This document shows, piece after piece, positions 44,311 through 56,300 of a stretch of DNA of 64,000 nucleotides. A program made the position numbers and the translations under genes. Origin of the DNA: Halichoerus grypus (lineage: Eukaryota; Chordata; Mammalia; Carnivora; Phocidae); contig NC_135718.1 of assembly GCF_964656455.1 (NCBI RefSeq), forward strand, positions 46,810,014 through 46,874,013, in the 5' to 3' direction. Within the stretch, counting starts at the first letter, position 1. Every line of letters starts with the position of its first letter. The notes beneath the pieces are model-generated. The model was given only the letters and a program-made list of their open reading frames with translations, made no database searches and had not been told where the DNA came from.

Positions 44311-47300
44311 AAGACCAGGATGCAGGACTGCTTAGCAAGAGCAGAAACAGAAAATCCAAAGCCTTTCTTGCTAAGAACCTGCCTTTCCCAGCTAACAGTG
44401 GGACGATGTTTATATTTCCGACACTAGGAAGCCCAAAACCTGTTATTATGGGTTCCTAATCTAAGCATTCTTTGCAGAAAATGTGAAAAATATGCATAAT
44501 TGTTTACCCTCTCAAGGAGATCTGTTGCTGAACTGCATTATGACTGGTGGGTTTTTACCTTGACCCTAAGCTGAGAGTTGTCCGGTCCCTGGGTCTGATA
44601 TTCTCCTCAGCCCCACTCAGATCTCAGTCGTCTGTCTCAATCTGTGGCTTTCAAACCAAATCTAAATGGAAAAGAATGTTAGTCATGTAAGTCAGTCTAT
44701 ATCACTCCAAACATCAGTCCAATTGAACAAAACTGGTTTGGCATCTGCTGGTGGGATATTATCCGTACGAGATAGGCAATGTGTTATTTTAGGAATGATA
44801 TTATCATCTCAAATATTAGCATGAGATTCAGGACAGCACTCAATCTGAACTCAAATTATCGTATCTTCTATGGTCATTCTCATGGTATGCTAAGTAAATT
44901 TCCCTGATTCAAGACACGATTAGGTCTCCCAAAGCAAATCTCTCCCTAAACAATTACCTACCTGTCTGTTTCTTGCTCTCTGGCTCTCTTTCTCTCTAAT
45001 AGCGAAATACCAGGTGTTCCCATATGAAGCACTTTCATTACTGGGGTTTGAGTAAATCCTGTCTCCCCTACTGAGAACAGATAACATAAAGAGATAAGAA
45101 AAATGTTTTCTCTCCAGCATCCTCAGAAACTGAGGTCATTACAGCTTATGGTTAATCTGAGAGTATATATTGCATACAAAAACCTGAACTCACTGACCTC
45201 TAAAAAGACATTTTTACTTCTCTTCACCAGTTTAAATACTATTTCACCTGGTAAAATTATGTATCTTTATAGCTGTCTCTTTAATAACTAAAAGAAATCC
45301 AGCATAGTTTCATTTTCACATCAATACTTTAACTCAAAATAATTCAGTATATATTACTTTAAATACTCTTGTTATGAATCATGTTTGAAACATTGACTAA
45401 AAAAAGACTAGCCTATGAATTGGGAATTTTCATGAATTCTTACTCCATGGTTTTCTCAAAATTATGTCAATTATTGTTGTGTTGTATATAATCTAATCAC
45501 TAAAGACACAATATCATTATCATACTGATACAATTACCTAAACAATTACCTACCTGTATTCTATAATCTCAAAGTGTGATTTCATTATCTCCCCTGGGTG
45601 GGGGGGACCTGAGCTAGTACATTATCCTTCCCTCATCAGTGAATACACACAGTAATATTTCCACTGTCAGTAAAAATTATAAACAGAATTCTTGCTTTTT
45701 GTGTGTTATTTTTCCATTATATGACAGGAAAAAAAACATCTTGGCAAAATACTTGACAGAAGAGAATTGCTCAAAACTGTTTCACCTAGCTTTCTAGTTA
45801 CCTTAACTCTGAGGGAAAATGAAATAGAGAAATGGAGTTGCTCATGTTTTATATTTAATTTTATTAAAATGGGTCTTTATTCCAAAGTACTATCTTTTGT
45901 TATTTTAACATTTAAATTTTTTCATGATACTTATTTTTTTCATTTAGTTTTATGAATTTTCCTAGTTTCTATTGCTTCGTATTTTGTTTGCATATAATAT
46001 TGTGGATTTTCTGTAAGCTCTTGCTTTGTGTACTTAGATTATTGATTATCATCCTTTCCAAAATATATATTTGTACTGATATGTCCATATTAGCAGGGCT
46101 TAATCTGTATCCCTAAAGTAAAAATATATAGTCATTATTAGATGTGCAGATTTTCAACCTATATATTTACCAAATTTCTTTTAGGAACATATATTATTTT
46201 TAAATTGGAAAAAACATATTAAAAATAAAAAGTTCTATCACGGTCCAAGGTTCAGCTTAAATTGTGTTTTCTGGAAACACTCCCAGTGAGTGTGACAAGC
46301 GTTTCAAAGATGTGGCCATTAACATGACAAGTTCCTGTAACTGTCAGATCTGGTCACTGGACCTCAGCCCTTGGGTTTCTTTGCGAACTCAGTCTGTCTT
46401 ACTTTAGAATTACTTAAGTGCTCACCTGCTGTCCGCAGCTCGTCCTCCCAAAGGGGACCAGAAGGACAGGGACAAAGTCTCTTTTTTGGTCCTATTTTTT
46501 TCTAGGGCCGGGCACAGTGAATGTTTCCTGTATTTGTTGAATGTGATCAATCAGATTATCCATAAAATAAGAAATTCTAATTGGCTTCAGCAGATCAAGG
46601 CCAGGGGAGCTCATACTCTAAGATAGAAAGCTGCCAAGATTAGGCTCAAGACCTCTGCTTCTCACCGTGGCCCCTAAGAGGGGGCTCAGCCAGCCTCTGG
46701 GCACCCGCACCAGCAACGGGCCCGCGCTGGCTCGCCGCTCCTTGTACACACTTGCCGTCCTCCTCGGGCTCCGGGCCAGGCCCTCTCCTCGCACCTCCAG
46801 CGCCTTCACACCTACTCTCTGTGCCGGAAAGGTCTGTCCCCTTCCAGCTGGCCACCTCCTGGTTACCTGGAAAGTTTCAACTCTGTAATAGACTGGCTTG
46901 GTCCCTCCCAACAGCACATTCTGCTTTTCCTTCTTGCCGTTTCCCACAATTGTCACTCTGGATCTGTGTGAACATTTGCTTTATGCTCCTCTTTCTTGCT
47001 TCATTGGAATCTCCAGAAAGTCAGTCCGTCTTGATTATGGCTGGTTCCAGCATCTGGCACAGAGTGGAGAGAACAGAGCTGGCTCACTGACACGTGGACA
47101 GGCTGCATGTCAGCATGACTGGGACTCTTGTGGAAGGGGCTACCTGGATGCTGCCACCTTCCCAGAACCCCCTCCAGATGCTGGGAAGACAGGTGTGCAC
47201 CTCATTCTGCTTCCTCCGCTTGAGACATGGTCTTATTTCCAGGCAGCTCTTCTGTCTCTACGGGGAGCCTGGCACCTCCCAGGAAAAGCTTCACTGGGTA

Positions 47301-48690
47301 AGCCAGGCCCCTCTCTTGGCCTCAGTGTCCTCAGCTTTGGTCAATATCAAAGGACAATCGTAGGTTGCAAAGCAGAGCCTAGTAGAAATGATATCATTTT
47401 GGTGCCTCCAGACCGGAAAGTGGCAGCCAGGCCCACCTAGGTGGCCCTCCTTTGGACCTCAGGTTGGCAGCGAGCAGGGTTAAAGCCCCAAATTCTTCTG
47501 CAGTGAGAAAGGAAGCCAACCCCCGGCCTCCCAATTAACTAAAAGCAAATGATTATCCAAGACAACTGGGTGAGACTGATTCAATCAGTGGATGGTCTTA
47601 AGAGCAAAGCTGAGAACTCCCCAAAGAAGAAATTCCCAAAATGGAGAACAGCTTCAGCTCTTGCCTATGTTTCCAGAGATCCTTCCCTACAGACTTCATT
47701 GCCCCCTTTTCAACTAAAGTAAAATTTCCACGTATTTTGGAAGGACATAAAATACACTTTCTAAGTGAAATCTTCCAAGAGGCTTGCCATTCTCTCAGGT
47801 TGGAAGCTTAATGGGGTACCCATAGGACAAGATTCATCACATCAGAGATCGTGGGGAAGATGTTTGCCCAAAGTACTCACGTGTTGCGCCAAAAGAAACT
47901 GAAGGGGACCCAGTGTACTAAAGAGACAAAGATTCAGAATGTTTCCTACATGGGAAGAAGAGAGTGGGTGGGCCAAATGTTTCTCTGCCCTTGAGTGTTA
48001 TTAGTACCTTAGGAAAAAGGATTAAAAAGATAAAGACCTCCCTGGATTTGCTTTGCCATATCTACAGCTATTTATTAAATGGAGACCAATCAATCCAGTC
48101 TTGGGGCCTGATGGAAGGTGCAGCACTTTTGATTCACTGAATAAAGAGACATTGCAGATTTGTCCATCATCAGTGAGGGGTGAGATATTCCAGCCCTACC
48201 AGCAGAAGGACATTAGATGCCAAATCTTTCAAGAAAACTGCACAAGATTTCCCACTGGCACTATCAGGCTAGTAACTGCATTTCTGGCATATTTTTATTA
48301 AAGATAAGAAAGAGAGAGGTCTCAGTTTAACTGACATCACTAGGTCTACACCCAAGGGTAGGGACCAAAGTATTAGCTATTCACAGAAGAAACACCAGGG
48401 CCCAGATTAAAGAACAGTATTTTCCCAGGAGTTCAGATATCCTTTATGTACAAGGGAATGTCCCTATAACATGCCAAATCACTACTTAGGAATTTTCTTG
48501 AAGGGGAGTTGAAGGGTGGGACCTCCATCTGTTAAAACAACAGCATGAACTAGAATGCTCCAGGGCTCATACCATGAAGGGCATATCAGCCCTGGCTCAT
48601 CAGGGAGGCTTCACCATAAACCAGGTCAGAGCCATGACAGGGCAGGCATCCAGATCCTCTCTGGACACAGATCTTTAAGAATGAACCATC
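44311..48690. other. Intergenic, no gene recognised
   Basis: AT-rich to 46.2 kb, then moderately GC-rich. An open frame of 180 codons at 46898-47440 has no domain, splice context or repeat identity that I recognise. Confidence 0.4.
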
Positions 48691-48695
48691 ATATG

Positions 48696-48815
48696 GGGCA
48701 CCTGGCTGGCTCAGTCGGAAGAGTGTGTGACTCTTGATCTCAGGGTTATGAGTTTGAGCCCCACGCTGAGTGTAGAGATTACTTAAATTAAAAACTTTTT
48801 AAAAAATCATAGTTT
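48696..48815 (+). mobile_element. Can-SINE, short form
   Basis: GGGGCACCTGGCTGGCTCAG head, ACTCTTGATCTCAGGGTTATG, and GAGTGTAGAGATTACTTAAA tail. Flanks ACCATCATAT / AAAATCATAG. Confidence 0.87.
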
Positions 48816-49292
48816 AATAAAGCCTTGATGGAAGATTACACAAACATTCACAGGGAATGGACCAGCAACTCTATGGTACACAATGGCCACATGGAAGCAT
48901 CCAGGCCTTTTTAAGTTCCTTGTGCTCCAACTTATCCTCTGTAGTGTGCACAGAGCTCATGTATGCTCTTCTATCGAAAGCAGATGTGTGTCGTTTTCCA
49001 GCTGAGACCATTTTCAGTGAGAGAGACAGTGCCCCAAGGAGGTCAGGGTGTTGTCCCAAGGGGCAATTTTATCCATCAAAAAAAGAATTTTCCAATGCTT
49101 TTTGCTAAATCTTTTCCATGTGAAATACTTATTTTACAACTTGAACTTGAATCCTTATTATAGAATAGAATGTACTACAAAGAAATTAATACAAACTTTG
49201 CACAAATCAAGTTTGCTCCCCTATTCTTTCTTTCCATTTGTCTCTGTTTAGGCAATGATAAAACTGTGACTTTTAAAAAAAATTATAGAACA

Positions 49293-49490
49293 GGGGCACC
49301 TGAGTGGCTCAGTGGGTTAAGCATCTGCCTTTGGCTCAGGTCATGATCTCAGGGTCCTGGGATCGAGTCCTGCATCGGGCTCTCTGCTCCGCGGGAAGTC
49401 TGCTTCTCCCTCTCCCTCTGCCCTCCCCTGTCCCCCACTTAAGCCTGCTCTCCCTCTCTCAAATAAAATAAAGTCTTTTTTAAAAAAATA
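49293..49490 (+). mobile_element. Can-SINE, long form
   Basis: Flanks AAAATTATAGAACAGG / AAAATTGTAGAATGG. Slightly diverged copy. Confidence 0.92.
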
Positions 49491-49499
49491 AAAATTGTA

Positions 49500-51975
49500 G
49501 AATGGACATGCAAATAGGCAGATACTCCTCATGGGCCTTTTTCTTGGGGTATACCTCAAAGACTTGTGTTGGTTTCTCCTATGACTGAGGAAATGAACAG
49601 ATCTGTAAGTGCCATTTCAACCACACTGTTGTGATTGATGTGCTATCAAGGCATGAAGTGAATGAAGAAGGGGATCCAATGGAGTACTTGTAAGTTGACA
49701 GAAATACCTGTGGTACTTCCTATAGGAATTCCTTGTGACCACATCTTAGCTGAGCCAGTAACACACACTTTAAGAGGTTCAATACTTTCTTCACCTGAAC
49801 ACTTGGCATACAGCAACCAGCCACCTGACCTTCACCTGTTCCGCGGCCAGAAGGGGTCTCAGAGCGCACAGAGGCCATTAAGGAGAGTTGCTGCGGTGAC
49901 CAGGGACTATCCAAAGCCCTGCAGCAGGCTCCCCTCTGCCGCTGGCCAGGCCCCTGCCACCCTCCTGTTCCTCTCCAACCTCGGTTCCCCGCTGGAGCTG
50001 TTTGGGGAACAACCAGCCAGCCTCAAATCCTGACCTTGGACCTGCACAAAGTCCCGACTGCTTGGGCCGGGAGTGAGTCCCAACTCTCCCACCAAACGGA
50101 AAGGATGCTCTGACCTTCTTCCCACCAAGATCTGACTAGATCGCTAACCAGTAAATCCCAATTCGCACTCCAGAGGCAAAACTGGCTTCTTGCACCTAAG
50201 GCTTGCCCCACTTCAACAGGCGTTCACAGGAGGTGCCCGACAACCCAAGGGACCTGGACCTGACCCAGAACTTGACACTTCTGGTCCCCAGTTCTCAGGC
50301 ACAGCAGTCAGAGAGTGACAAGACTCCCTGTGGAGTCCCCATGCTACACTCCACATGCCAGCTGGGTGTAATGTTCTTGCGGAAGCTCCAGCCTAGACTC
50401 CCACCCCAAACTTGCACCAGCTCCCGGTTGGACGCTGCAGTCGCACGCACGCACTCAGGTAGAGTCTGAGAGTGACAGCGGGGACCTCAGGGGAGCAGGT
50501 GCCTTCTGATGGCCCTGTGGGGAGCGGGGCTCCTCTGGGCCAGTCCACAGGGACATCAACCCACCCAAACCCGACTCCTAGCACCGTCCTCGGCCTGCGG
50601 AAATCCCGTCCACAGGGAAATACAGGACCCATACATACTACCTGGGTCTTTCCAAACCTCTGACAAAGAAAAAAATAGAAAGTATAAATATTAATTGTAA
50701 AATGCAAAATACATTACTACATATGCTCTAGGCATAAAGGGGATGTTTCCAATGACTTTAGGGCAATTAGATTTGAGAATTCAGGTGAGATGGATATATT
50801 TAGGGAAAAATTCAACTTGCCCAAAACAGCTCAAGGAGAAATGGTTGTCCTATAATCACTTAAAAACAGCATTAGTCCAAACTCTTCCTATAAAGAAAAC
50901 ATCAGACCAAACTGATTAGGACATTCATTTAATGAATAAATTTTTACATAAGATTTTAGATACTAGTAAGACTTGGCATACATAATTTATTCCAAAGCTA
51001 TCTTAACATGATCTAAACCCCTAAACATAGTGTCAATAAAGAAAATTATTACAGGCCTTATTGATGCCATGATTAGCAACTAAAAAAAAAATATTAACAA
51101 TTCTAATCCAGAAATACATAAGGATACCTCATGACCTAACTGGGTTATTCCAAGAACACAAAACATTCTTTTAATATAAGAAAAACCTATCTAAATCACT
51201 ACATGAGCAGGTTACAGGATTAGAAATTGTATTATGGTAATTAATGAAAAAAGGGAATTAAAATTTTCACCAAAATCTGTAGAGGAGGAGGAAATAAACT
51301 GAGCCAATCAGAAGTAAAGGGACTCCTTTGGCAGAAATTGATAATACATAATATCATACTGAATGTGAAATGGGAAATGTAGACAATGATGCCACCCCTT
51401 GCTATTATAACTCAGTATATATAGGCTATGCTTCATAATGTAAAAGGTATTTTCTTTTCCTACTTGCCCTAATGCAACTTTCCATAATTCAGTGAACGTA
51501 AACCTAGTCCATGTTTTTGTTTTTGCTGCATATGTATGTGCATCAAAGAATAATCAATGTTATTTATTGCTGAAGCTCTTATTTTTATAAATGTCATATT
51601 ATAAAATTTAGGCAACTTGATTTTTCACTGAACATTGTATACCAGAACTCTCAACTATATAGTTCTAGTCTATTATTTTGAATTATGCAGGATTATTACC
51701 TTACATGAGATTTATTTGGGAGCTCTGTTGTATAAGTACATGCAAGTTTCTTTAAAGGATACATCTGGTAGCAGGGGTGCCAAATATCCACAACTTCAAT
51801 AGGAGTATCAACTAGGAATATTTCCTAGTGGCTGTGCAGAGTGACTAAGCAAATCATACTCATCGCACTTGCTATTTCCCCACCTACTCTCAATCTTATT
51901 TGTAGTAACAGATGGGAGATATTTGCAAAATGAAGTAGATCTATATGTCATACTGCCTTGGGAAGATGTAGGGGA
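49500..51975. other. Intergenic, 3' side of CPHX
   Basis: No gene or strong repeat recognised. GC-rich between 49.8 and 50.6 kb, AT-rich beyond. Confidence 0.45.
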
Positions 51976-51980
51976 CACGC

Positions 51981-51986
51981 TTTATT
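51981..51986 (-). terminator. Possible CPHX polyadenylation signal
   Basis: AATAAA on the minus strand, about 640 bases past the CPHX stop. It is the nearest canonical signal, so the 3' UTR would be about 0.65 kb. Confidence 0.4.
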
Positions 51987-52627
51987 CTGTAATTAGCAGG
52001 ACACGATTTGGGTTAAAAATCTAAAGTATGTAAAACACATTATACAGTGTAGGAAAAAGCATACCAGACCGACAGAAAATGCTCCAAAATGCTTGAGAAA
52101 TGATTCTGTATCCTAAAGCTCAAAATTAGGAAAATCATTTCAAAGCTGGACGTTCACAGACACCAGGCTATTCCTCAAAAACTCTGGTTAACAACATGGC
52201 ATTTAGATGCTCAACTGGGTACTCTCAGATCTTGTGACATCTTGCTGTCCAAGAGCCTCTTTCTTTTGAAGCCCAAACTGCTATTCATTGACAGCTGTCT
52301 TCTCCATGTGTTTGTTGGTTTTATGCTCCAGACTCTAATCCAGCTTTTCTCCAAAGCACCATGAACTGCACAGCCAAGGGCCTGAGCCCTGGGGAATACT
52401 GCTGCCCTACCAGGAGGGATCATCAGCTCATGGAGCTTCCCTGAAGACAGCATTTATGCACAGGCTCTAGAGAGGCCTTTGCCTTGGGCTGCTGTGTGGA
52501 TGACTGCGGGATGATAACCTATGGTTGTTTTTTTCTGAAGCTTAGAACCATTTTCTGAAGCCATATTCTTGGTCCTAGCGGTGGACCTTTGCAGACCCCT
52601 CATCCCAAAGCTGCTGCATTCTCTGGC

Positions 52628-53350
52628 TCACCCTGTGTTAGCAGAAACCTGACCACTACTAGTTTGAAAACACCCGCCCTGCTGTTGTGACTTAAGGGAG
52701 GAGCGCACCTGCTGCCCTAAATCCCCAGGATTCAGGTGCATGAGCAGCTGATCCTGGAACCCAATTTGTCTTGATCCTTCTGAAGCCGAGGTTGCTGTGG
52801 AGGACATCGAGTAGCCATTCTGCTGCTGTCCTTGATACAGTGAATAAGGACAGTAGGCCTGCTGCCGCTGCTGTCTCTCCCCCTGCTGACTATGAACTTG
52901 CTGCAGAATGAAGGCCCTCGCATTCCAGCTCTGCCCGGTCTCAGGCCCATACTTCTCGAAGTACTGCACGGAAGTCGAAGGATGAAGATAGATCGCTGAT
53001 TCGTAGCTGTAAGATGAATAGTTGGCATACAGTCTATTCCCCATGTCACCCTGATACTCCGAAGCATAGCTCTGTTCCTTTTTAATGCCTGGGACCCCAG
53101 TGTCCCCTGAGCCATCCTGTTGATTGGGAACCCATTGTGTCTCAGGAGAGAAATAGCCCACTCCTCCTGGAAGAGCCTCCAGGGTAGAGGAGCAGGTCTG
53201 CTCAGGGGCCCAGATGGGAGATTCTGCCTGGGGGTTCCGGAGGCTTCCACGTGAATGACCCTGGATAGGGAACGCATGCAGTTTCCTAGCTGCAAATATT
53301 CTCTGTCTCTCTTTCAGTGGCAGGCGGGCTCTTTTGTTCTGGAACCAGTT
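52628..53350 (-). CDS. CPHX last coding exon
   Basis: Acceptor TTCTCCTTAG. It encodes homeodomain positions 47-60 (Asn-Trp-Phe-Gln-Asn-Lys-Arg) and the whole C-terminal tail, 240 residues, ending in TGA. The tail carries a Gln-rich segment (around 52870-52790) and several Tyr-Ser runs. Past the TGA the same frame stays nearly open to 52211. Confidence 0.85.
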   Translation of the reverse strand, partial: NWFQNKRARLPLKERQRIFAARKLHAFPIQGHSRGSLRNPQAESPIWAPEQTCSSTLEALPGGVGYFSPETQWVPNQQDGSGDTGVPGIKKEQSYASEYQGDMGNRLYANYSSYSYESAIYLHPSTSVQYFEKYGPETGQSWNARAFILQQVHSQQGERQQRQQAYCPYSLYQGQQQNGYSMSSTATSASEGSRQIGFQDQLLMHLNPGDLGQQVRSSLKSQQQGGCFQTSSGQVSANTG

Positions 53351-56300
53351 CTAAGGAGAAAAGAGACTCATGATTGATCAAGTTGGCTTATTTGGTATCA
53401 TTCCACAACACAGTTCCATAACGTGGGAGAGAATATAGTTAAGCTTTGTCATTACTTTTACTCAAGCTGCCACACCAGAATGAACTCGTGACTCAATGTA
53501 TTCTAAATTATCTTTTGAAATTTGTTTTCAAAGGCTACACATAAGAGCCTGACTCATAACTTGACTGCATATTTTATGTGACCGTAAGTATTCTACTTAG
53601 CACCTCCAGTCTCCCATTTTTTTTCTCCCTAAAATGAAGACAGTTATACATGCCAACCACAATCCCTGGGACTTTGGGGGAGGCGGAAATGATACAATGC
53701 TTTCTTAGATAATCCATTCTAATAAGCCATGGTTTCTGTAGGTCAGTCATGTAGCATGGGTAATAGTGTTTGAGTGGGGGTCCTTTTGCCCATTTGCTCA
53801 CTCCTGGAATCCCCTCTGTCTCCAAGCTCAGGAATGCTTTAGGCCATTAGTAGCGCTGAAGCTGGAAGGATCTCTGATCCACTCGTGATGATTGCTTAAA
53901 ACAAAACTCTTATGCACAATGAACCTGACACCTCCAAATACTCATTCTTACAACTGTCCAACATAGATAATTTTACAGAAAGCAGAGTTGCAAGAGTCAG
54001 TTTGTCAGAGGTTATAGGGCCAGTTAGAAGATCATCTCGAGGACTCAACTGAAAAACAAGCTCACTTTCTCTAGTGTGACAACAGCCTCCTAGGATCCTC
54101 CCCCAAGCTGTGCTCACTTCCTGATCACATCATAGGCATTTTCTCTAAGCACATGCATCCTCAAGTCAACTCTATTTGACCACTCAATTCTTTCCTGGTT
54201 ATAACCTTGTTCAGATTTTCTACTTATTTGTATGGAGTCACTGATTTGTATTTCCCTTACAATGTTTCCAGTTCATGAAACTTTTACAATAGAACATCAT
54301 TACTTCCATAGTATTTGCCTATACTTTTACCCTCCAAACCAACCTAGATCTTCCTGTTGTCAAGCAACCAACAAATCAAGTGATTTATGGACAATAACAT
54401 AAGAGAAATGATAATTTTCTTAACTGTGTGTATAAAAAAATATTGCAGTTCTAAAATTTCATACAGCTGATGATTCACCAACCATTTCCAAAATCATAGC
54501 TGAGATTCCCTGAACAAGGTATCAGTTCATGATGGGGCTCATGGCTGGCTCAGTCAGATGAGCATGTGACTCTTGATGTCAGAGTCATGAGTTAGCCCCA
54601 TGTTGGGTGTAGAGCTTATTTAAATAAATAAAACTTAAAAAAAGATATTGGTTCATGCAACAATTCGTTGTGAAGCACCCACTAAAGCTGTGGGGTATTA
54701 TGCCAAGTGGGGGGTGGGGGGCACTATCAAGACAAGTCCTTTCTCCTGTACTTCAGACCCATATACCCAACTGTTTACTTCCTATCTCCTCCTGGAGGTA
54801 TAATTGGCAAACCAAATATCGTTGTGTCCAAAATGAAACTCTAGTGCCTCTGTCTGGCATAAAACCTCCATTCCCAGGCCTTCCCTATCTTAAAGGCAAC
54901 TTCAATCTTCCATTTGCTTAAGCCAACATTTTGGAGCCTTCTTTATTGCATACGCAATGAGATAGAATGCAGAAATCTCTCAGCAAATGATCAGCCCCAC
55001 CTTGAAAATAACACAAGTCTTTCCAGCTGTCTGTACTTCCACAACCAGTGGCCTGGTCCAAACCATCATTGTCCCGATTCTAGATAACTGCAGTATGTTC
55101 TTAACTGGTCTCTGCTTCCAGACTTTCCTCACAAGCATCAGATTTTTCCAAGAAACACAGAACATATTCATACCGACATTGAGATGAGTAAGAAAAGTGA
55201 CCCAGATGTCAACACTTTGTCCCATGAAATGCTATTAAAGTTTTTCTTAATTCCTTTACATTCTCTATAGTCTACAAAAGATGTAGCAAAGCTTTGAATA
55301 TTTCACTTACATCAATCGCATATATTTGACAATAGAGTCTTTCAGCCAGTTTTTTTCGAGTGATAAAATCAGGGTAAGGAATATCTTCAAATATGTGATT
55401 AAGTAGGCACAATTCATCCTTAGTAAATTTACGTCTGGGTTTTCCAATTACTTTTCTCCCTCTTGTTTCTTTTACTTTATTATGACCATCTTCATTTGGA
55501 GATCCTAAAAAACCTGTAAATGGAAAAACAAAAGCATTGGGGAATACTGATAGTATCTAGAGGAAAAATAAAAAGACAGTTCACTGGCTAACCATTCATA
55601 AAATAAAACTTTTATAAAGTAAAGCCCTAGGGCACCTGGGTGGCTCAGTTGTTAAGCATCTGCCTTTGGCTCTAGTCATGATCGCAGGGTCCTGGGATCA
55701 GCTTCAGCGGGAAGCCTGCTTCTCCCTCTCCCACTCCCCCTGCTTGTGTTTCCTCTCTCACTGTGTCTCTCTCTGTCAAATATATAAAATCTTAAAAAAA
55801 AAAAAAAAGTAAAGCCCTACCTCATACCTATTTGTAAGATTACTAATGGGTTAAAGGCCTATCTTTAAAATTATGAGAAAATGAGATTTATGAGCCAGGA
55901 CATGGAAGGATTTCTTTAGCCTAACAAAGAATCATACACTACAGGGGAAAAGACAGATGAGAAAATGTTCAGCCTCATTAGTAATTGAAGAAATATAAAA
56001 TAAGCCAGCTCACACCCATGTGATAACCCACAATATAGATGTATGGGGGTGGGGTGGGGGAAGGACAACAAAGATTAAAGAAAGTAGGAAATCTGCATCC
56101 ATGTTGGTACACTTTGTTGAAAACTGTTCTAAGAGATAAGGAGGACCTTATATAATGATAAAGGGTCCATTCACCAAGGATATAAAACAATTTTAAATAT
56201 TTATGAACCAAACTTCAGAGCTTCCAAATATATGTAGTGAACACTGACAAAAACTGAAGGAAGAAATAGGAAATACAATAATAACAGACTTCAATGTCCT

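Noticed and set aside
46898..47440. Open frame of 180 codons on the plus strand
   Set aside because: No recognisable domain, no splice or promoter context, and three overlapping open frames of similar length.
52732..53295. Open frame of 187 codons within the last CPHX exon
   Set aside because: Lies in a different frame from the homeodomain frame, which is continuous and has a correct splice acceptor.
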